Positions 24,728 through 34,060 of a stretch of DNA of 64,000 bases are shown one piece after another (the stretch's first letter is position 1; each line of letters begins with the position of its first letter). The stretch is from contig NZ_RDSM01000001.1 in NCBI RefSeq assembly GCF_004115155.1, positions 186,001 to 250,000 on the forward strand. The letters run 5' to 3'. Source of the DNA: Granulicella sibirica (GTDB lineage: Bacteria > Acidobacteriota > Terriglobia > Terriglobales > Acidobacteriaceae). The position numbers were made by a program, and so were the translations under genes. The notes under the pieces were generated by a model. It was given only the letters and a program-made list of their open reading frames with translations. It was not told the DNA's origin and searched no databases.

Positions 24728-27241
24728 ATGCAGATACCTCGTTCCCAAAAGCTTCTTTCCGGCGCTGTCTCCCTCGCCTTCGCCGTCTCTGCGGCCACCG
24801 CGACCGCCCAGCAGATCCATCCCCTCTCCACGCACGTTCCCCAGATCATCCGGAACGGCCAAGCCAGCCTCGTCGGCTCGGCCGACAGCACGCGCCACCT
24901 ACAGCTTGCCCTCAGCCTTCCCCTGCGGAACGAGGCCCAGCTCGATGCCCTGCTCAAGCAGATCTACGATCCAACCAGCCCGAACTACCACCACTACCTC
25001 ACTTCCGCCCAGTTCACCGCGAGCTACGCTCCCACCCAGCAGGACTACGACACCGTCGTACGCTGGGCGCAGGCCAAGGGCCTCAAGGTGACTCGCACGA
25101 CCGATAACCGGCGCGTCGTCGACGTCGACGGCTCCATCGACACCATCGATCGCGCCTTTAACGTCCTGCTGAATACGTACCAAGACAGCACGACGCAGCG
25201 AACCTTCCACGCTCCGGATCGTGAGCCGACGCTCGACCTCTCCGTGCCACTCCTCGGTATATCAGGCATGGATGACGCCACCCCGCCGCGGCCCCACTAC
25301 CGCAAGGGCAACGCACCAACGACGAACGCCTCCAGCACCATCTCGGCCGAAGCCATCGCACACATCACCGGATCCGGTCCCGGCAACACATACAAACCGA
25401 GCGACATGCGCGCTGCATACTACGGCTCCGGACCGCTCACGGGCGCCGGCCAGACGGTCGCAATCTTCTCCTACGACGGCTACATCACGAGCGATCTCTC
25501 CCTCTACTACTCGACCGTCGGCATGACCTCGTCGGTTCCCGTCAACAACGTCCTCGTGGCCGGCTACAACGGTGCCTGCTTTGGCTTCAACGCCAACGGC
25601 ACGGTCAACAACAACACCTGCGACGACGGCGAACAGATCCTCGACATCGTCAACGTCATCGGCATGGCTCCCGGCCTGAGCCAGGTGCTCTTCTATGAGG
25701 GCAACAGCTCCACCGACGTGCTCAACCAGATGGCGACCGACAACGTCGCCAAAGTCATTAGCAGTTCGTGGGGAGGTGGAGACTTCGGCACCGTGTCCGA
25801 CCCCATCTTCAAGCAGTTTCAGGCGCAGGGGCAGAGCTACCTGAACGCCACCGGCGACTCCGGCCAGTTCAACTCTTCCACCTACGACCCGCCATCGGTC
25901 GACGCGAACATTACCCAGGTGGGCGGAACCGACCTCGTCACCAACGGCGCAGGCGGTTCGTGGCAGTCTGAAACCGGCTGGGCGGATAGTGGCGGCGGCT
26001 ACGTCAGCGGCACCGCAATCCCGACCTATCAGCAGCTTGCGGGCGTGATCAACTCTTCCAACAAGGGTTCGACGACCCTGCGCAATGCCCCCGATGTCGC
26101 CGCCGAAGCCAACTTCGACAACACCACCGTCATCGACGGTTCGTTCGAGTCCGGCTACGGCGGAACCAGCTACGCGACACCGCGCTGGGCTGGCCTGATC
26201 GCCCTCGCCAACCAGCAGGCGGTTGCCAACGGTAAGAGCACTCTCGGCTTCCTCAATCCAAGCATCTATAACATCGGCGTCGGCTCGAGCTTCGCGGCTG
26301 ACTTCCATGACATCGTCAGCGGCAACAACAAGCCCTCAGCCGGATCAGGGAGCGGCTTCAACGCCGTAGCAGGATACGACCTCGTCACCGGCTGGGGCAG
26401 CCCGAATGGCCCTGCGCTCATCGCTACACTCGCCGGTGGCGCCACCACCACACCTGACTTCACCCTCTCCGCCTCACCCGCGAGCCTGAGCATTGTCGCC
26501 GGGGCGAACGGCACGAGCACCATCAGCGTTGCTGGTCTCAACTCCTTCGCCGGAACGGTCGCCGTCAGCGCGAGCGGTCTGCCCACCGGCGTCACCGCTT
26601 CGTTCAGCCCGGCGAGCACCACCAGCACAAGCGTCCTGACCCTCACCGTCGCAACCACCGCGGTAGCTGGTTCGGCCACCATCACCATCACCGGAACCTC
26701 CGGATCGCTGACGCACACGACGACTATCGCCCTCACCATCACGGCGGCGACGGGCGGAGCGACCCAGATCATCAGCAATCCGGGCTTCGAGAACGGAGCA
26801 ACCACGACACCATGGGTTCTTACCTCGGGAGTCATCTGCAGCACAAGCTCCTGCTCCGGCCAGACCCCTCATACCGGCTCCTGGTACGCGTGGCTTGATG
26901 GCTACGGAAGCACGCACACCGATACGGCAAACCAGCAGATTGTGATCCCCGCCGGCAAAACGACGGCGACGCTCAGCTTCTTCCTGCATATCGATACGGC
27001 TGAAACGAGCAAGACAGCCGCGAACGATACACTCTCCGTCCAGGTCCTCAACACGTCGGGCACGGTCCTCGGAACGCTCGCCACCTACTCCAACCTGAAT
27101 GCCGCAACGGGCTACCAGCAGCGCACCTTCAATCTGGCTGCCTACATCGGCAAGACGATCGTGCTGAAGTTCACCGGTAAGGAGAACTCCTCCAAGGAGA
27201 CCTCTTTCGTGCTGGATGACATCACGTTGAGCGTGCAGTAG
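24728..27241 (+). CDS. Secreted S53 (sedolisin/kumamolisin-type) serine peptidase with Ig-like and C-terminal domains
   Basis: 837 residues. Signal peptide to about residue 28, then a pro-domain (about 45-180: LDALLKQIYDPTSPNYHHYLT). The catalytic domain shows the S53 set: E302 and D306 in DGEQILDIV, D377 in NATGDSG, and S481 in GGTSYATP. An acidobacterial Ig-like module follows (about 580-675, FTLSASPASLSIVAG), then a jelly-roll-like module starting NPGFENGATTTPW (about 690-837), likely for surface or carbohydrate binding. S53 enzymes work at acid pH, fitting an acidophilic soil organism. Confidence 0.93.
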   Translation: MQIPRSQKLLSGAVSLAFAVSAATATAQQIHPLSTHVPQIIRNGQASLVGSADSTRHLQLALSLPLRNEAQLDALLKQIYDPTSPNYHHYLTSAQFTASYAPTQQDYDTVVRWAQAKGLKVTRTTDNRRVVDVDGSIDTIDRAFNVLLNTYQDSTTQRTFHAPDREPTLDLSVPLLGISGMDDATPPRPHYRKGNAPTTNASSTISAEAIAHITGSGPGNTYKPSDMRAAYYGSGPLTGAGQTVAIFSYDGYITSDLSLYYSTVGMTSSVPVNNVLVAGYNGACFGFNANGTVNNNTCDDGEQILDIVNVIGMAPGLSQVLFYEGNSSTDVLNQMATDNVAKVISSSWGGGDFGTVSDPIFKQFQAQGQSYLNATGDSGQFNSSTYDPPSVDANITQVGGTDLVTNGAGGSWQSETGWADSGGGYVSGTAIPTYQQLAGVINSSNKGSTTLRNAPDVAAEANFDNTTVIDGSFESGYGGTSYATPRWAGLIALANQQAVANGKSTLGFLNPSIYNIGVGSSFAADFHDIVSGNNKPSAGSGSGFNAVAGYDLVTGWGSPNGPALIATLAGGATTTPDFTLSASPASLSIVAGANGTSTISVAGLNSFAGTVAVSASGLPTGVTASFSPASTTSTSVLTLTVATTAVAGSATITITGTSGSLTHTTTIALTITAATGGATQIISNPGFENGATTTPWVLTSGVICSTSSCSGQTPHTGSWYAWLDGYGSTHTDTANQQIVIPAGKTTATLSFFLHIDTAETSKTAANDTLSVQVLNTSGTVLGTLATYSNLNAATGYQQRTFNLAAYIGKTIVLKFTGKENSSKETSFVLDDITLSVQ

Positions 27242-27260
27242 GACCTCTGTACTGTACGAA

Positions 27261-27291
27261 AGAGGGGCCGCATCCAGCGGCCCCTCTTTTT
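27261..27291 (+). terminator. Rho-independent terminator after the S53 peptidase
   Basis: A perfect 11-bp stem AGAGGGGCCGC / GCGGCCCCTCT with loop ATCCA (27261-27287) is followed by TTTT. It lies 20 bp past the peptidase stop and isolates that gene from the glycoside hydrolase downstream. Confidence 0.92.
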
Positions 27292-27337
27292 GCTGTGGGC
27301 CATCCCCTCCCTTGCAGGCGATTAGGACTGTACGCGA

Positions 27338-27351
27338 TGTAAGCGCTTCCA
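27338..27351. promoter_or_regulatory. LacI/CcpA-type operator upstream of the glycoside hydrolase
   Basis: TGTAAGCGCTTCCA is a near-perfect 14-bp palindrome centred on GCGC, matching operators bound by LacI-family sugar regulators. It lies about 73 bp before the ATG of the secreted hydrolase. Binding is inferred; no LacI gene is in the window. Confidence 0.6.
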
Positions 27352-27423
27352 CATTCATGTATCGTGTTGTCGTTGCAGTACCTTCGCTAATCGCGTCGCC
27401 GAACGTCCAAAAGGTAGAATTCC

Positions 27424-28581
27424 ATGAACCCCTCGCGCCTCCTGGTCATTGCTCTTATGTCCGTTGTTACTGGCCTTGCATCTCAGGCACAATCCGAACG
27501 GTGGACCGAATCAAAGGCCAACGATTGGTACGCGAAGCAGCCTTGGCTAGTAGGCGCTAACTTCGTTCCGTCGAATGCGATCAACGAACTCGTCATGTTT
27601 CAGGCCGCCACCTTCGATCCTGCGATCAACGATCATGAGCTTGGCCTCGCCGAATCCATCGGCATGAACACCGTCCGCGTGTTCCTGCAGGATCAGCTCT
27701 GGGAGCAGGACTCGAAGGGCTTCCAGCAGCGTCTCGACACGTTCCTCTCCATCGCCGCGAAGCATCACATCCGACCCCTGCTCGTCCTCTTCGACTCTTG
27801 CTGGGAGACCGATCCGCATCTTGGCCCGCAACATCCGCCGATCCCGGGCGTGCATAACTCTGGCTGGGTTCAGAGCCCAGGCAAGGAACGCCTCCTCAGT
27901 AAGGCCGATGAGCCAAAGCTGAAGGCTTATGTCGTAGGAGTCGTCGGAGCGTTCGCCAATGACAACCGCATACTTGGGTGGGACGTGTGGAACGAGCCCG
28001 ACAACCAAGGCGGCGACAAATCCGAAGACGTCACAGCGAAGGTGAAGCGCGTCAATGAGCTCCTGCCCCAGGCTTTTGCGTGGGCACGCTCAGCAAAACC
28101 GTCGCAGCCGCTCACCAGCGGGGTATGGGTTGGTAATTGGTCGGATCCAGCCAAGGAGAGCGAGACGACTAAGATCCAGCTCGCCGAATCGGACATCATC
28201 TCCTTCCATAACTACGGCTGGCCCGAGGAATTCGAGGCTCGCATCAAGGAGCTTCAGCCTTTACACCGTCCTATTATCTGCACCGAATACATGGCTCGCG
28301 GAGCGGGTTCGACCTTTGACGGCAGCCTGCCCATCGCCAAACGGTATAACGTTGGCGCGATTAATTGGGGCCTGGTTGCCGGCAAGACGCAGACCTATCT
28401 CCCGTGGGACTCGTGGCAGCGGCCCTACGTGACAGCGCAGCCAACCGTCTGGTTCCACGAGGTCTTCCGGCAGGACGGCACGCCCTATCGCCAGCATGAG
28501 GTGGATCTCGTTCGTGAACTCACGGGACGCGGCACTATGGCCGGCAGCGCACCGTCTTCACAACCTGGAGCTTCGCAGTGA
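27424..28581 (+). CDS. Secreted glycoside hydrolase, GH5-like (clan A)
   Basis: 385 residues with a signal peptide (MNPSRLLVIALMSVVTGLASQAQ). The TIM barrel shows LGLAESIGMNTVRVFLQD, LLVLFDSCWE, the acid/base motif ILGWDVWNEPDN with E191, FHNYGWPEEF and the nucleophile strand PIICTEYMARG with E288, the two glutamates of clan A enzymes. The substrate is likely a plant polysaccharide (beta-mannan or glucan); this is not decided by sequence. A LacI-type operator lies upstream, and the stop overlaps the next gene's GTG. Confidence 0.87.
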   Translation: MNPSRLLVIALMSVVTGLASQAQSERWTESKANDWYAKQPWLVGANFVPSNAINELVMFQAATFDPAINDHELGLAESIGMNTVRVFLQDQLWEQDSKGFQQRLDTFLSIAAKHHIRPLLVLFDSCWETDPHLGPQHPPIPGVHNSGWVQSPGKERLLSKADEPKLKAYVVGVVGAFANDNRILGWDVWNEPDNQGGDKSEDVTAKVKRVNELLPQAFAWARSAKPSQPLTSGVWVGNWSDPAKESETTKIQLAESDIISFHNYGWPEEFEARIKELQPLHRPIICTEYMARGAGSTFDGSLPIAKRYNVGAINWGLVAGKTQTYLPWDSWQRPYVTAQPTVWFHEVFRQDGTPYRQHEVDLVRELTGRGTMAGSAPSSQPGASQ

Positions 28582-30299
28582 GACAAGGTTCTTGCCGATG
28601 GATCACCTTCGTCGCCGCGCTGCTCTCGATGTCCCTCGGAGTGCAAGGACAGCAGACGGCCCCGCCTAACTCGACTCCGGGTCTTTTCGTCGATACCGCC
28701 GCCAAACTCGGCATCACGTTCAAAGGTTTCGCGCAGCATACGCCGACCAAGTATCTCCTTGAGACCATGGGCTCTGGAGTCGCGACGTTCGATTACGACA
28801 ACGACGGCCTGCTCGACATCTTCCTTGTCAACGGAGCGACCGTCTCCGACCCCGCGCCAAAGGGAACCGTCCCGAAGAAGACAGGCCCGGCCGAGTGGAA
28901 CCGTCTCTATCACCAACGCAAGGACGGCACCTTTGAAGATGTGACCGAGAAGGCCGGCCTCCAGGGCATCGGCTACGGCATGGGCGTTGCCGTCGGCGAC
29001 TTCGATAACGACGGCTTCGAAGACCTCTATGTCACCGAGTACGGCGGCAACCACCTCTACCGCAATAACGGCAACGGGACCTTTACCGACGTCACCGAAG
29101 CCTCGGGCACACGCGGCGACAACACTCCCGGAAACACATGGTCGACTTCGGCGGCGTGGGTAGATCTCGACAACGATGGGCTCCTCGATCTTGTCGTCCT
29201 CCGCTACGTGAAGTGGGACTGGGAAGACGTCTGGTGCGGCGAGCATCGCGAAGGCTTCCGAGCCTTCTGCCATCCGGATATCTTCCCCGCCATCGCGCCA
29301 CTCGTCTATCACAATGACGGGCACGGCCACTTTACTGACGTTGCCGCGAAGACGGGCATCAGTCTTCCGGGCAAAGGCCTCGGTATCGCACTCGGCGACT
29401 TCGACCGTGATGGCCGCATCGATGTCGCCATCGCGAACGACTCCATGCCGGAGTTCCTTTATCGCAACACGGGCAATGGTCACTTCGAAGAGGCCGGCAT
29501 GCTCGCCGAGATCGCCGTCGACGGCGACGGCCGCACCTACGCCGGCATGGGCATCGACTTCGCCGACTACAACAACGACGGCCTCCCCGACCTCGTCATA
29601 ACCAACCTCGCGAACCAGAAGTACGCTCTCTACCGCAACAATGGCGACGGCTCTTTCTCCTACGACACCTACGTCTCGGGCATCGCACGCATGACTCTTC
29701 TGCATTCGGGCTGGGGTATTCACTTTCTCGACTACAACAACGACGGTTTGAAGGATCTGCTTGTCGCGCAGGGTCACGACCTCGATACCATCGAACTCAA
29801 CTATCCGCAACTTCACTACAAGGAGCCCATGCTTCTCGCACGCAACACGGGCAACGGTTTCGTTGATGTCTCGAAATCCTCAGGTGCCGTCTTCGCCGAG
29901 CCATGGGTGGGACGCGGCATGGCCGTGGGCGACCTCGATAACGATGGACGTCTCGATGCTGTCGTCTCGACGAACGGCGGGGCGACTCACATTCTGCACA
30001 ATGAGACGCCGACCACAAACCACTGGCTCACACTGAACCTCGTAGGCCACACTTCGAATCGCGATGCGATCGGCGCGGAGGTCCAGGTGACGACATCAAC
30101 CGGCGTTCAAACCGTGACGGTCTCGACGGCCGGAAGCTACCTCTCGTCGAACGACAAGCGCGCCCACTTCGGCCTGGGCTCTGATGCTGTCGCCAGACTC
30201 GTCAAGATCCGCTGGCCGAGCGGCATCATGCAGACACTGGAGCAGGTCACCGCCAACCAGGTCCTCAAGGTCGACGAACCCTCGCCAACAAAGAAATAG
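28578..30299 (+). CDS. Secreted FG-GAP/VCBS repeat protein with ASPIC/UnbV domain
   Basis: 573 residues with a signal peptide (to about GVQGQ). At least seven calcium-binding-like repeats are visible: DYDNDGLLDIF, DFDNDGFEDLYV, DLDNDGLLDLVV, DFDRDGRIDVAI, DYNNDGLPDLVI, DYNNDGLKDLLV and DLDNDGRLDAVV, forming an integrin-like beta propeller. The C-terminus is an ASPIC/UnbV module (RDAIGAEVQVTTSTG, then STAGSYLSSNDKRAHFGLG). The protein is extracellular or surface-bound; no activity is known. GTG start overlaps the hydrolase stop (GTGA), so the two are coupled. Confidence 0.92.
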   Translation: MRQGSCRWITFVAALLSMSLGVQGQQTAPPNSTPGLFVDTAAKLGITFKGFAQHTPTKYLLETMGSGVATFDYDNDGLLDIFLVNGATVSDPAPKGTVPKKTGPAEWNRLYHQRKDGTFEDVTEKAGLQGIGYGMGVAVGDFDNDGFEDLYVTEYGGNHLYRNNGNGTFTDVTEASGTRGDNTPGNTWSTSAAWVDLDNDGLLDLVVLRYVKWDWEDVWCGEHREGFRAFCHPDIFPAIAPLVYHNDGHGHFTDVAAKTGISLPGKGLGIALGDFDRDGRIDVAIANDSMPEFLYRNTGNGHFEEAGMLAEIAVDGDGRTYAGMGIDFADYNNDGLPDLVITNLANQKYALYRNNGDGSFSYDTYVSGIARMTLLHSGWGIHFLDYNNDGLKDLLVAQGHDLDTIELNYPQLHYKEPMLLARNTGNGFVDVSKSSGAVFAEPWVGRGMAVGDLDNDGRLDAVVSTNGGATHILHNETPTTNHWLTLNLVGHTSNRDAIGAEVQVTTSTGVQTVTVSTAGSYLSSNDKRAHFGLGSDAVARLVKIRWPSGIMQTLEQVTANQVLKVDEPSPTKK

Positions 30300-30315
30300 G
30301 CGCCATTCGCCCACC

Positions 30316-31371
30316 TCAATGCGACGGCTTCTTCAGCGGAACCCCCGCCGCGACCGGCTTGCCGAAGTCCGGTGTACCATCCGCGTTCCACGTGAAGCGT
30401 TGCATGCGCGGTGATCGCATGTTGCCGCATCCTTCGTTCTTGCCGGGGTTCGCGTGAAAGATGATCCAGTCTTCCTTGCCATCGAGCGACTTGAAGAAGC
30501 CATTGTGCCCAGGCCCGAAGACATTCGCCTCGGCATCCTGTTTGAAGAACGGATGATCGAACTTCTTCCACGACTCAGGCTTCAGCAGATCCGAATCCAC
30601 ATCCGCCTCGACCACGCCTAACTCGTAGTAGTCCGTCCAGCAAGCCGATCCCGAATATACCACGAACACCTTGCCATCATGGACAAGCGCCTCGGGCCCT
30701 TCATTGACGTTCACGTGCGGCGTATCCGGACGATCCAGAAGGTCTCCCACATGTTCCCACGGGTACTTCGGAAACGACACCACCATCCTCTGCGAGTCAA
30801 CCGTCCACGGATTCTTCAGGCGCGCAAGATAGATCCTCTGCTCGCCATCCTGATCACCCTCCCATCCCGACCACAACAGATACTGCGTGCCATTCACATC
30901 GAAGACGGACGCATCAATGGCCCACTTATCGGTCGCATCACCAACCTTGCCTCTTGCCGTCCATGTTCCCTCGAGCGGATCAGCCGACGCGTTCTCCAAC
31001 ACAAAGATCCGATGTGACTCGTTCTTCCCCATATCCGCGGCGTAATAGATGTACCACTTATCGTTCCAGCGATGAAGCTCCGGAGCCCAGATGTCGTGGT
31101 TGTAGGCATCGCCTGCAGGAGGCGTCCACACCTTCTTCTTCTCGGCATGCGCAAGATCGCCAAGATCCTTCGTCTTCCAGATCGTCAGATTACTTCCCAT
31201 GGTGTTCATGTAGTAGTAAAACCCGTCATGCGTAACCACCCATGGATCGGGCCCGACCGGAAGCAGAGGATTGGTGAATGTGCCTCCGTCCAAAGTTCTT
31301 TGGGCGGATCCAGAAGAAGACACTGAGAACACCACAAGTAGGAACAGGAGGACGAGTGCTTCGAGTTTCAT
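30316..31371 (-). CDS. Secreted glycoside hydrolase family 43
   Basis: 351 residues with a signal peptide (VLLFLLVVFSVSSSGSA). The five-bladed propeller residues of GH43 appear: base aspartate D42 in GPDPWVV, the pKa-modulating aspartate in WAIDASVF, and the acid glutamate in NVNEGPEAL. HDIWAPELHRWNDKWYIYYAA is another family phrase. GH43 enzymes release arabinose or xylose from hemicellulose. It is convergent with the FG-GAP gene and probably part of a small polysaccharide-use region. Confidence 0.92.
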   Translation of the reverse strand: MKLEALVLLFLLVVFSVSSSGSAQRTLDGGTFTNPLLPVGPDPWVVTHDGFYYYMNTMGSNLTIWKTKDLGDLAHAEKKKVWTPPAGDAYNHDIWAPELHRWNDKWYIYYAADMGKNESHRIFVLENASADPLEGTWTARGKVGDATDKWAIDASVFDVNGTQYLLWSGWEGDQDGEQRIYLARLKNPWTVDSQRMVVSFPKYPWEHVGDLLDRPDTPHVNVNEGPEALVHDGKVFVVYSGSACWTDYYELGVVEADVDSDLLKPESWKKFDHPFFKQDAEANVFGPGHNGFFKSLDGKEDWIIFHANPGKNEGCGNMRSPRMQRFTWNADGTPDFGKPVAAGVPLKKPSH

Positions 31372-31466
31372 CTAGGCTCTCCACGCCGTCACGAACCCGG
31401 CGGACGATTTGAAGATGACACTACAGAACGTACTCCCTCCACGCAAGCGAGCCAAAGCCCGCAACA

Positions 31467-34025
31467 CTATTCCGTACGAAGCGCCTGCATCGGATCGATC
31501 GAAGCCGCACGCCGCGCCGGAATTGCAGCAGCGACGAATGCCGACAGCAGGAGCATCGCGACTGAGATCGTCAGCGAGGTCGGATCCCAGATGTTGACCT
31601 TGTACAGCTGGGTCAGCTTGGCCCCGCCTATGGCAATCGGAATCCCGATGGCCAGGCCGACGACCGTCTGCGTCAGCGCACCACGGAGCACGAGTTGCAG
31701 TACCTTGGCACGGTTCGCTCCAAGCGCCATGCGAACGCCGATCTCGCCCGTCCTCCGCGCGACCGTATAGGCCGTCACGCCGTACAGACCGATGGCAGCG
31801 AGCACAAGCGCAAGCAAGCTAAACATTCCTGCCAGTTGCGCGACCGTACGCTGCTGATCGAAGTTGGCGGCGACCTGCTCCTGGATCGGAAGTACGTCCG
31901 TAACGGTGAGGTCCGGGTCGACTTCAGCGATGGCTTTGCGGACCTGCGGTTCAAGCGTCGCAAGGCTCGTATGCGTCTTGAGGACAGCCCCGCCGATGAA
32001 GAACGAGCGAGTCTGGATCTTCTGCATCATCGCTTCCTTGTAGACGATGGATTGCGTTAGAGGCAGGAAGAACATGGGTCTCGGTTCGCCCTCCAGATCG
32101 CTGTAGTTCGCGTCATGCACGATGCCCACGACCTCGTAGCTACCGGCATATTCCGCGATATCCATGCCGAAGCGATGTCCGATCGGATCTTCCTTATCGA
32201 AGAAGCGTTTCGCAAAGGCCTGATTGATGACAGCGACAGGCCGAGTCGTCGCGGTATCTTCCTGGCCGATGCCGCGGCCGCGAAGGATGGACTGGCCGAC
32301 CGCTTCGAAGTAGCCCGCGCTCACGCGATCCCACGACGCGCCATTGTTCGTCCCAAGGGCATCTGGCGGTTTGCCTTCGACAACGATCCCCTCACCCCAG
32401 TTATCTGTGTACGGCGTATACATTGCAAGCGCGGCGCGCTCGACGCCAGGTAACTCCTGCAACCGGGTCTGGAGCGCGGCGTTCAGCGCCTGCAGCTTAG
32501 GGGGCGAATAAGTCGCCGGAGGCTGGTTGATCTCAACGGCAACGCGATCCTGCATGTCGAGACCGAAATCGCGATGTTCCAGGTTCCGCAGGCTATGCGT
32601 CAGCATGCCCGCTCCCGTCAGCAGAACGACCGACAACACCACCTGCGTCACCACAAGTGCCTTCTGCGGCAGAGCCGAGCTATCGCGAGTGCTCCGGTTC
32701 GCTCCACGAAGTGCCTCGACAGGGCTCGCATGCGTCGCGAGCCACGCCGGCGCCGTGCCGAAGAGCACGCCAGTAAACAGCGACAGGCCAAACGCAAAGC
32801 CAAGCACCGGAAGCGAAGGAGCCGCGCTGATCGGAAGGAAGTGCGCCGTGCGGAAAGCCATCCAAAGCACGAGACGTGTCCCCGCATACGCTACTGCAAC
32901 GCCGGCCACGCCGCCAGCAAGTGCGAGCACAACGCTCTCCGTCAGAGCCGCCATGATCAGCCTCTGCCGAGACGCGCCGAGCGCAAGCTGTAGCGAAGTC
33001 TGGTGACGGCGCACGGTGCTCCGCGCCAACAGCAGGTTCGCGATGTTCGCGCACGCGATCAGAAGGACAAGCGCGCAGATGAAGAGCAGGATCTTGAGGC
33101 TCTTGCCATAGTCCTCCTTCATCGCACCGATGCCACTGCCACCAGGAATGACCACTACATGCTGCCTCGAAAACATCTTCTGCGCTTCCGCCATCTGCGC
33201 CGCCGGAACAAGAGCGAAGATGCCGCTATCGGGAATCCAACGCTGGAGCACGGTGGTCAGACGCGCAGACATACCTTCGACCGAAGCGCCAGGCTTGATG
33301 CGGCCGATGATGCGAAGCCAGTTCGGAATCGTGGCCTCGAGAAAGGAACTCTCTCCTGCGAGCAGAGGCTCCTGTTCAAGCGGAATCCAGAGCGACGGTG
33401 GCGAACTGCTCAGCGTGTCACCAAAGAAACCCGGAGGCGCAATGCCGATAAGCGTGAAAGGATGACCCTCCAGCATCAGCGTTGAACCGACCATGCGTGG
33501 GTCGGCCCCGTACGTCTGCTGCCAGACGCGATAGCTCATCACGACCGTGGGCGGGGCGTTGCGGCGGTCATCCGAAGGAGTGAACACCCGTCCGGCAAAC
33601 GCCTGGATCCCGAACATTGAAAAATAGTTTCCTGTTACATATTCAGAGTGCAGCGGCTTCGCAGGCTCGGACGTGCCGCCACGGCGCACGCTGAACTGCC
33701 CCTGCCCCGCCTGGAACGCAGCGAGTTCTTCGAACTCCGGAGTTGCGGACTTGATGCGATGGACGAGTTCGTAGGAGAAGATGCCCCAGCGCCCGTCCTC
33801 ACGCGGCCCACCCTGCACGCAGCACTCCTGCGAATCACCGATGCGGTAGAGCGTCGCCGGGTCGGCCACAGGGAGAGATCGCAGCATCACGGCATGCACC
33901 AGCGTGAAGATCGCGGTCGTCGCACCGATGCCAAGCGCAAGCGTCAGGATGACCGTGGCGGTGAAGACGGGGGCCAGGCGCAACTGGCGCACGGCATAGC
34001 GCAGATGCTGCAGGAAGGTGCTCAT
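31467..34025 (-). CDS. ADOP-type MacB-like ABC transporter permease (second copy)
   Basis: 852 residues. It begins MSTFLQHLRYAVRQLRLAPVFTATVILTLALGIGATTAIFTLV, the short ADOP form without the PadR-linked N-terminal leader. A MacB core and FtsX helices follow (LLFICALVLLIACANIANLLLARSTVRR), then the duplicated half with VARRTGEIGVRMALGANRAKV and IPARRAASIDPMQALRTE. No ATPase and no PadR gene is adjacent, unlike the copy at 11-13.7 kb. It is divergent from hrpB across 35 bp. Confidence 0.93.
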   Translation of the reverse strand: MSTFLQHLRYAVRQLRLAPVFTATVILTLALGIGATTAIFTLVHAVMLRSLPVADPATLYRIGDSQECCVQGGPREDGRWGIFSYELVHRIKSATPEFEELAAFQAGQGQFSVRRGGTSEPAKPLHSEYVTGNYFSMFGIQAFAGRVFTPSDDRRNAPPTVVMSYRVWQQTYGADPRMVGSTLMLEGHPFTLIGIAPPGFFGDTLSSSPPSLWIPLEQEPLLAGESSFLEATIPNWLRIIGRIKPGASVEGMSARLTTVLQRWIPDSGIFALVPAAQMAEAQKMFSRQHVVVIPGGSGIGAMKEDYGKSLKILLFICALVLLIACANIANLLLARSTVRRHQTSLQLALGASRQRLIMAALTESVVLALAGGVAGVAVAYAGTRLVLWMAFRTAHFLPISAAPSLPVLGFAFGLSLFTGVLFGTAPAWLATHASPVEALRGANRSTRDSSALPQKALVVTQVVLSVVLLTGAGMLTHSLRNLEHRDFGLDMQDRVAVEINQPPATYSPPKLQALNAALQTRLQELPGVERAALAMYTPYTDNWGEGIVVEGKPPDALGTNNGASWDRVSAGYFEAVGQSILRGRGIGQEDTATTRPVAVINQAFAKRFFDKEDPIGHRFGMDIAEYAGSYEVVGIVHDANYSDLEGEPRPMFFLPLTQSIVYKEAMMQKIQTRSFFIGGAVLKTHTSLATLEPQVRKAIAEVDPDLTVTDVLPIQEQVAANFDQQRTVAQLAGMFSLLALVLAAIGLYGVTAYTVARRTGEIGVRMALGANRAKVLQLVLRGALTQTVVGLAIGIPIAIGGAKLTQLYKVNIWDPTSLTISVAMLLLSAFVAAAIPARRAASIDPMQALRTE

Positions 34026-34060
34026 AGGCAGCTATACGCCGGGAAGCGGCCGCTGGTTCC

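Noticed and set aside
24509..24898. Extended start for miaB
   Set aside because: The leader has no family similarity and would overlap the divergent S53 peptidase gene; the conserved ETFGCQMN follows the chosen start directly.
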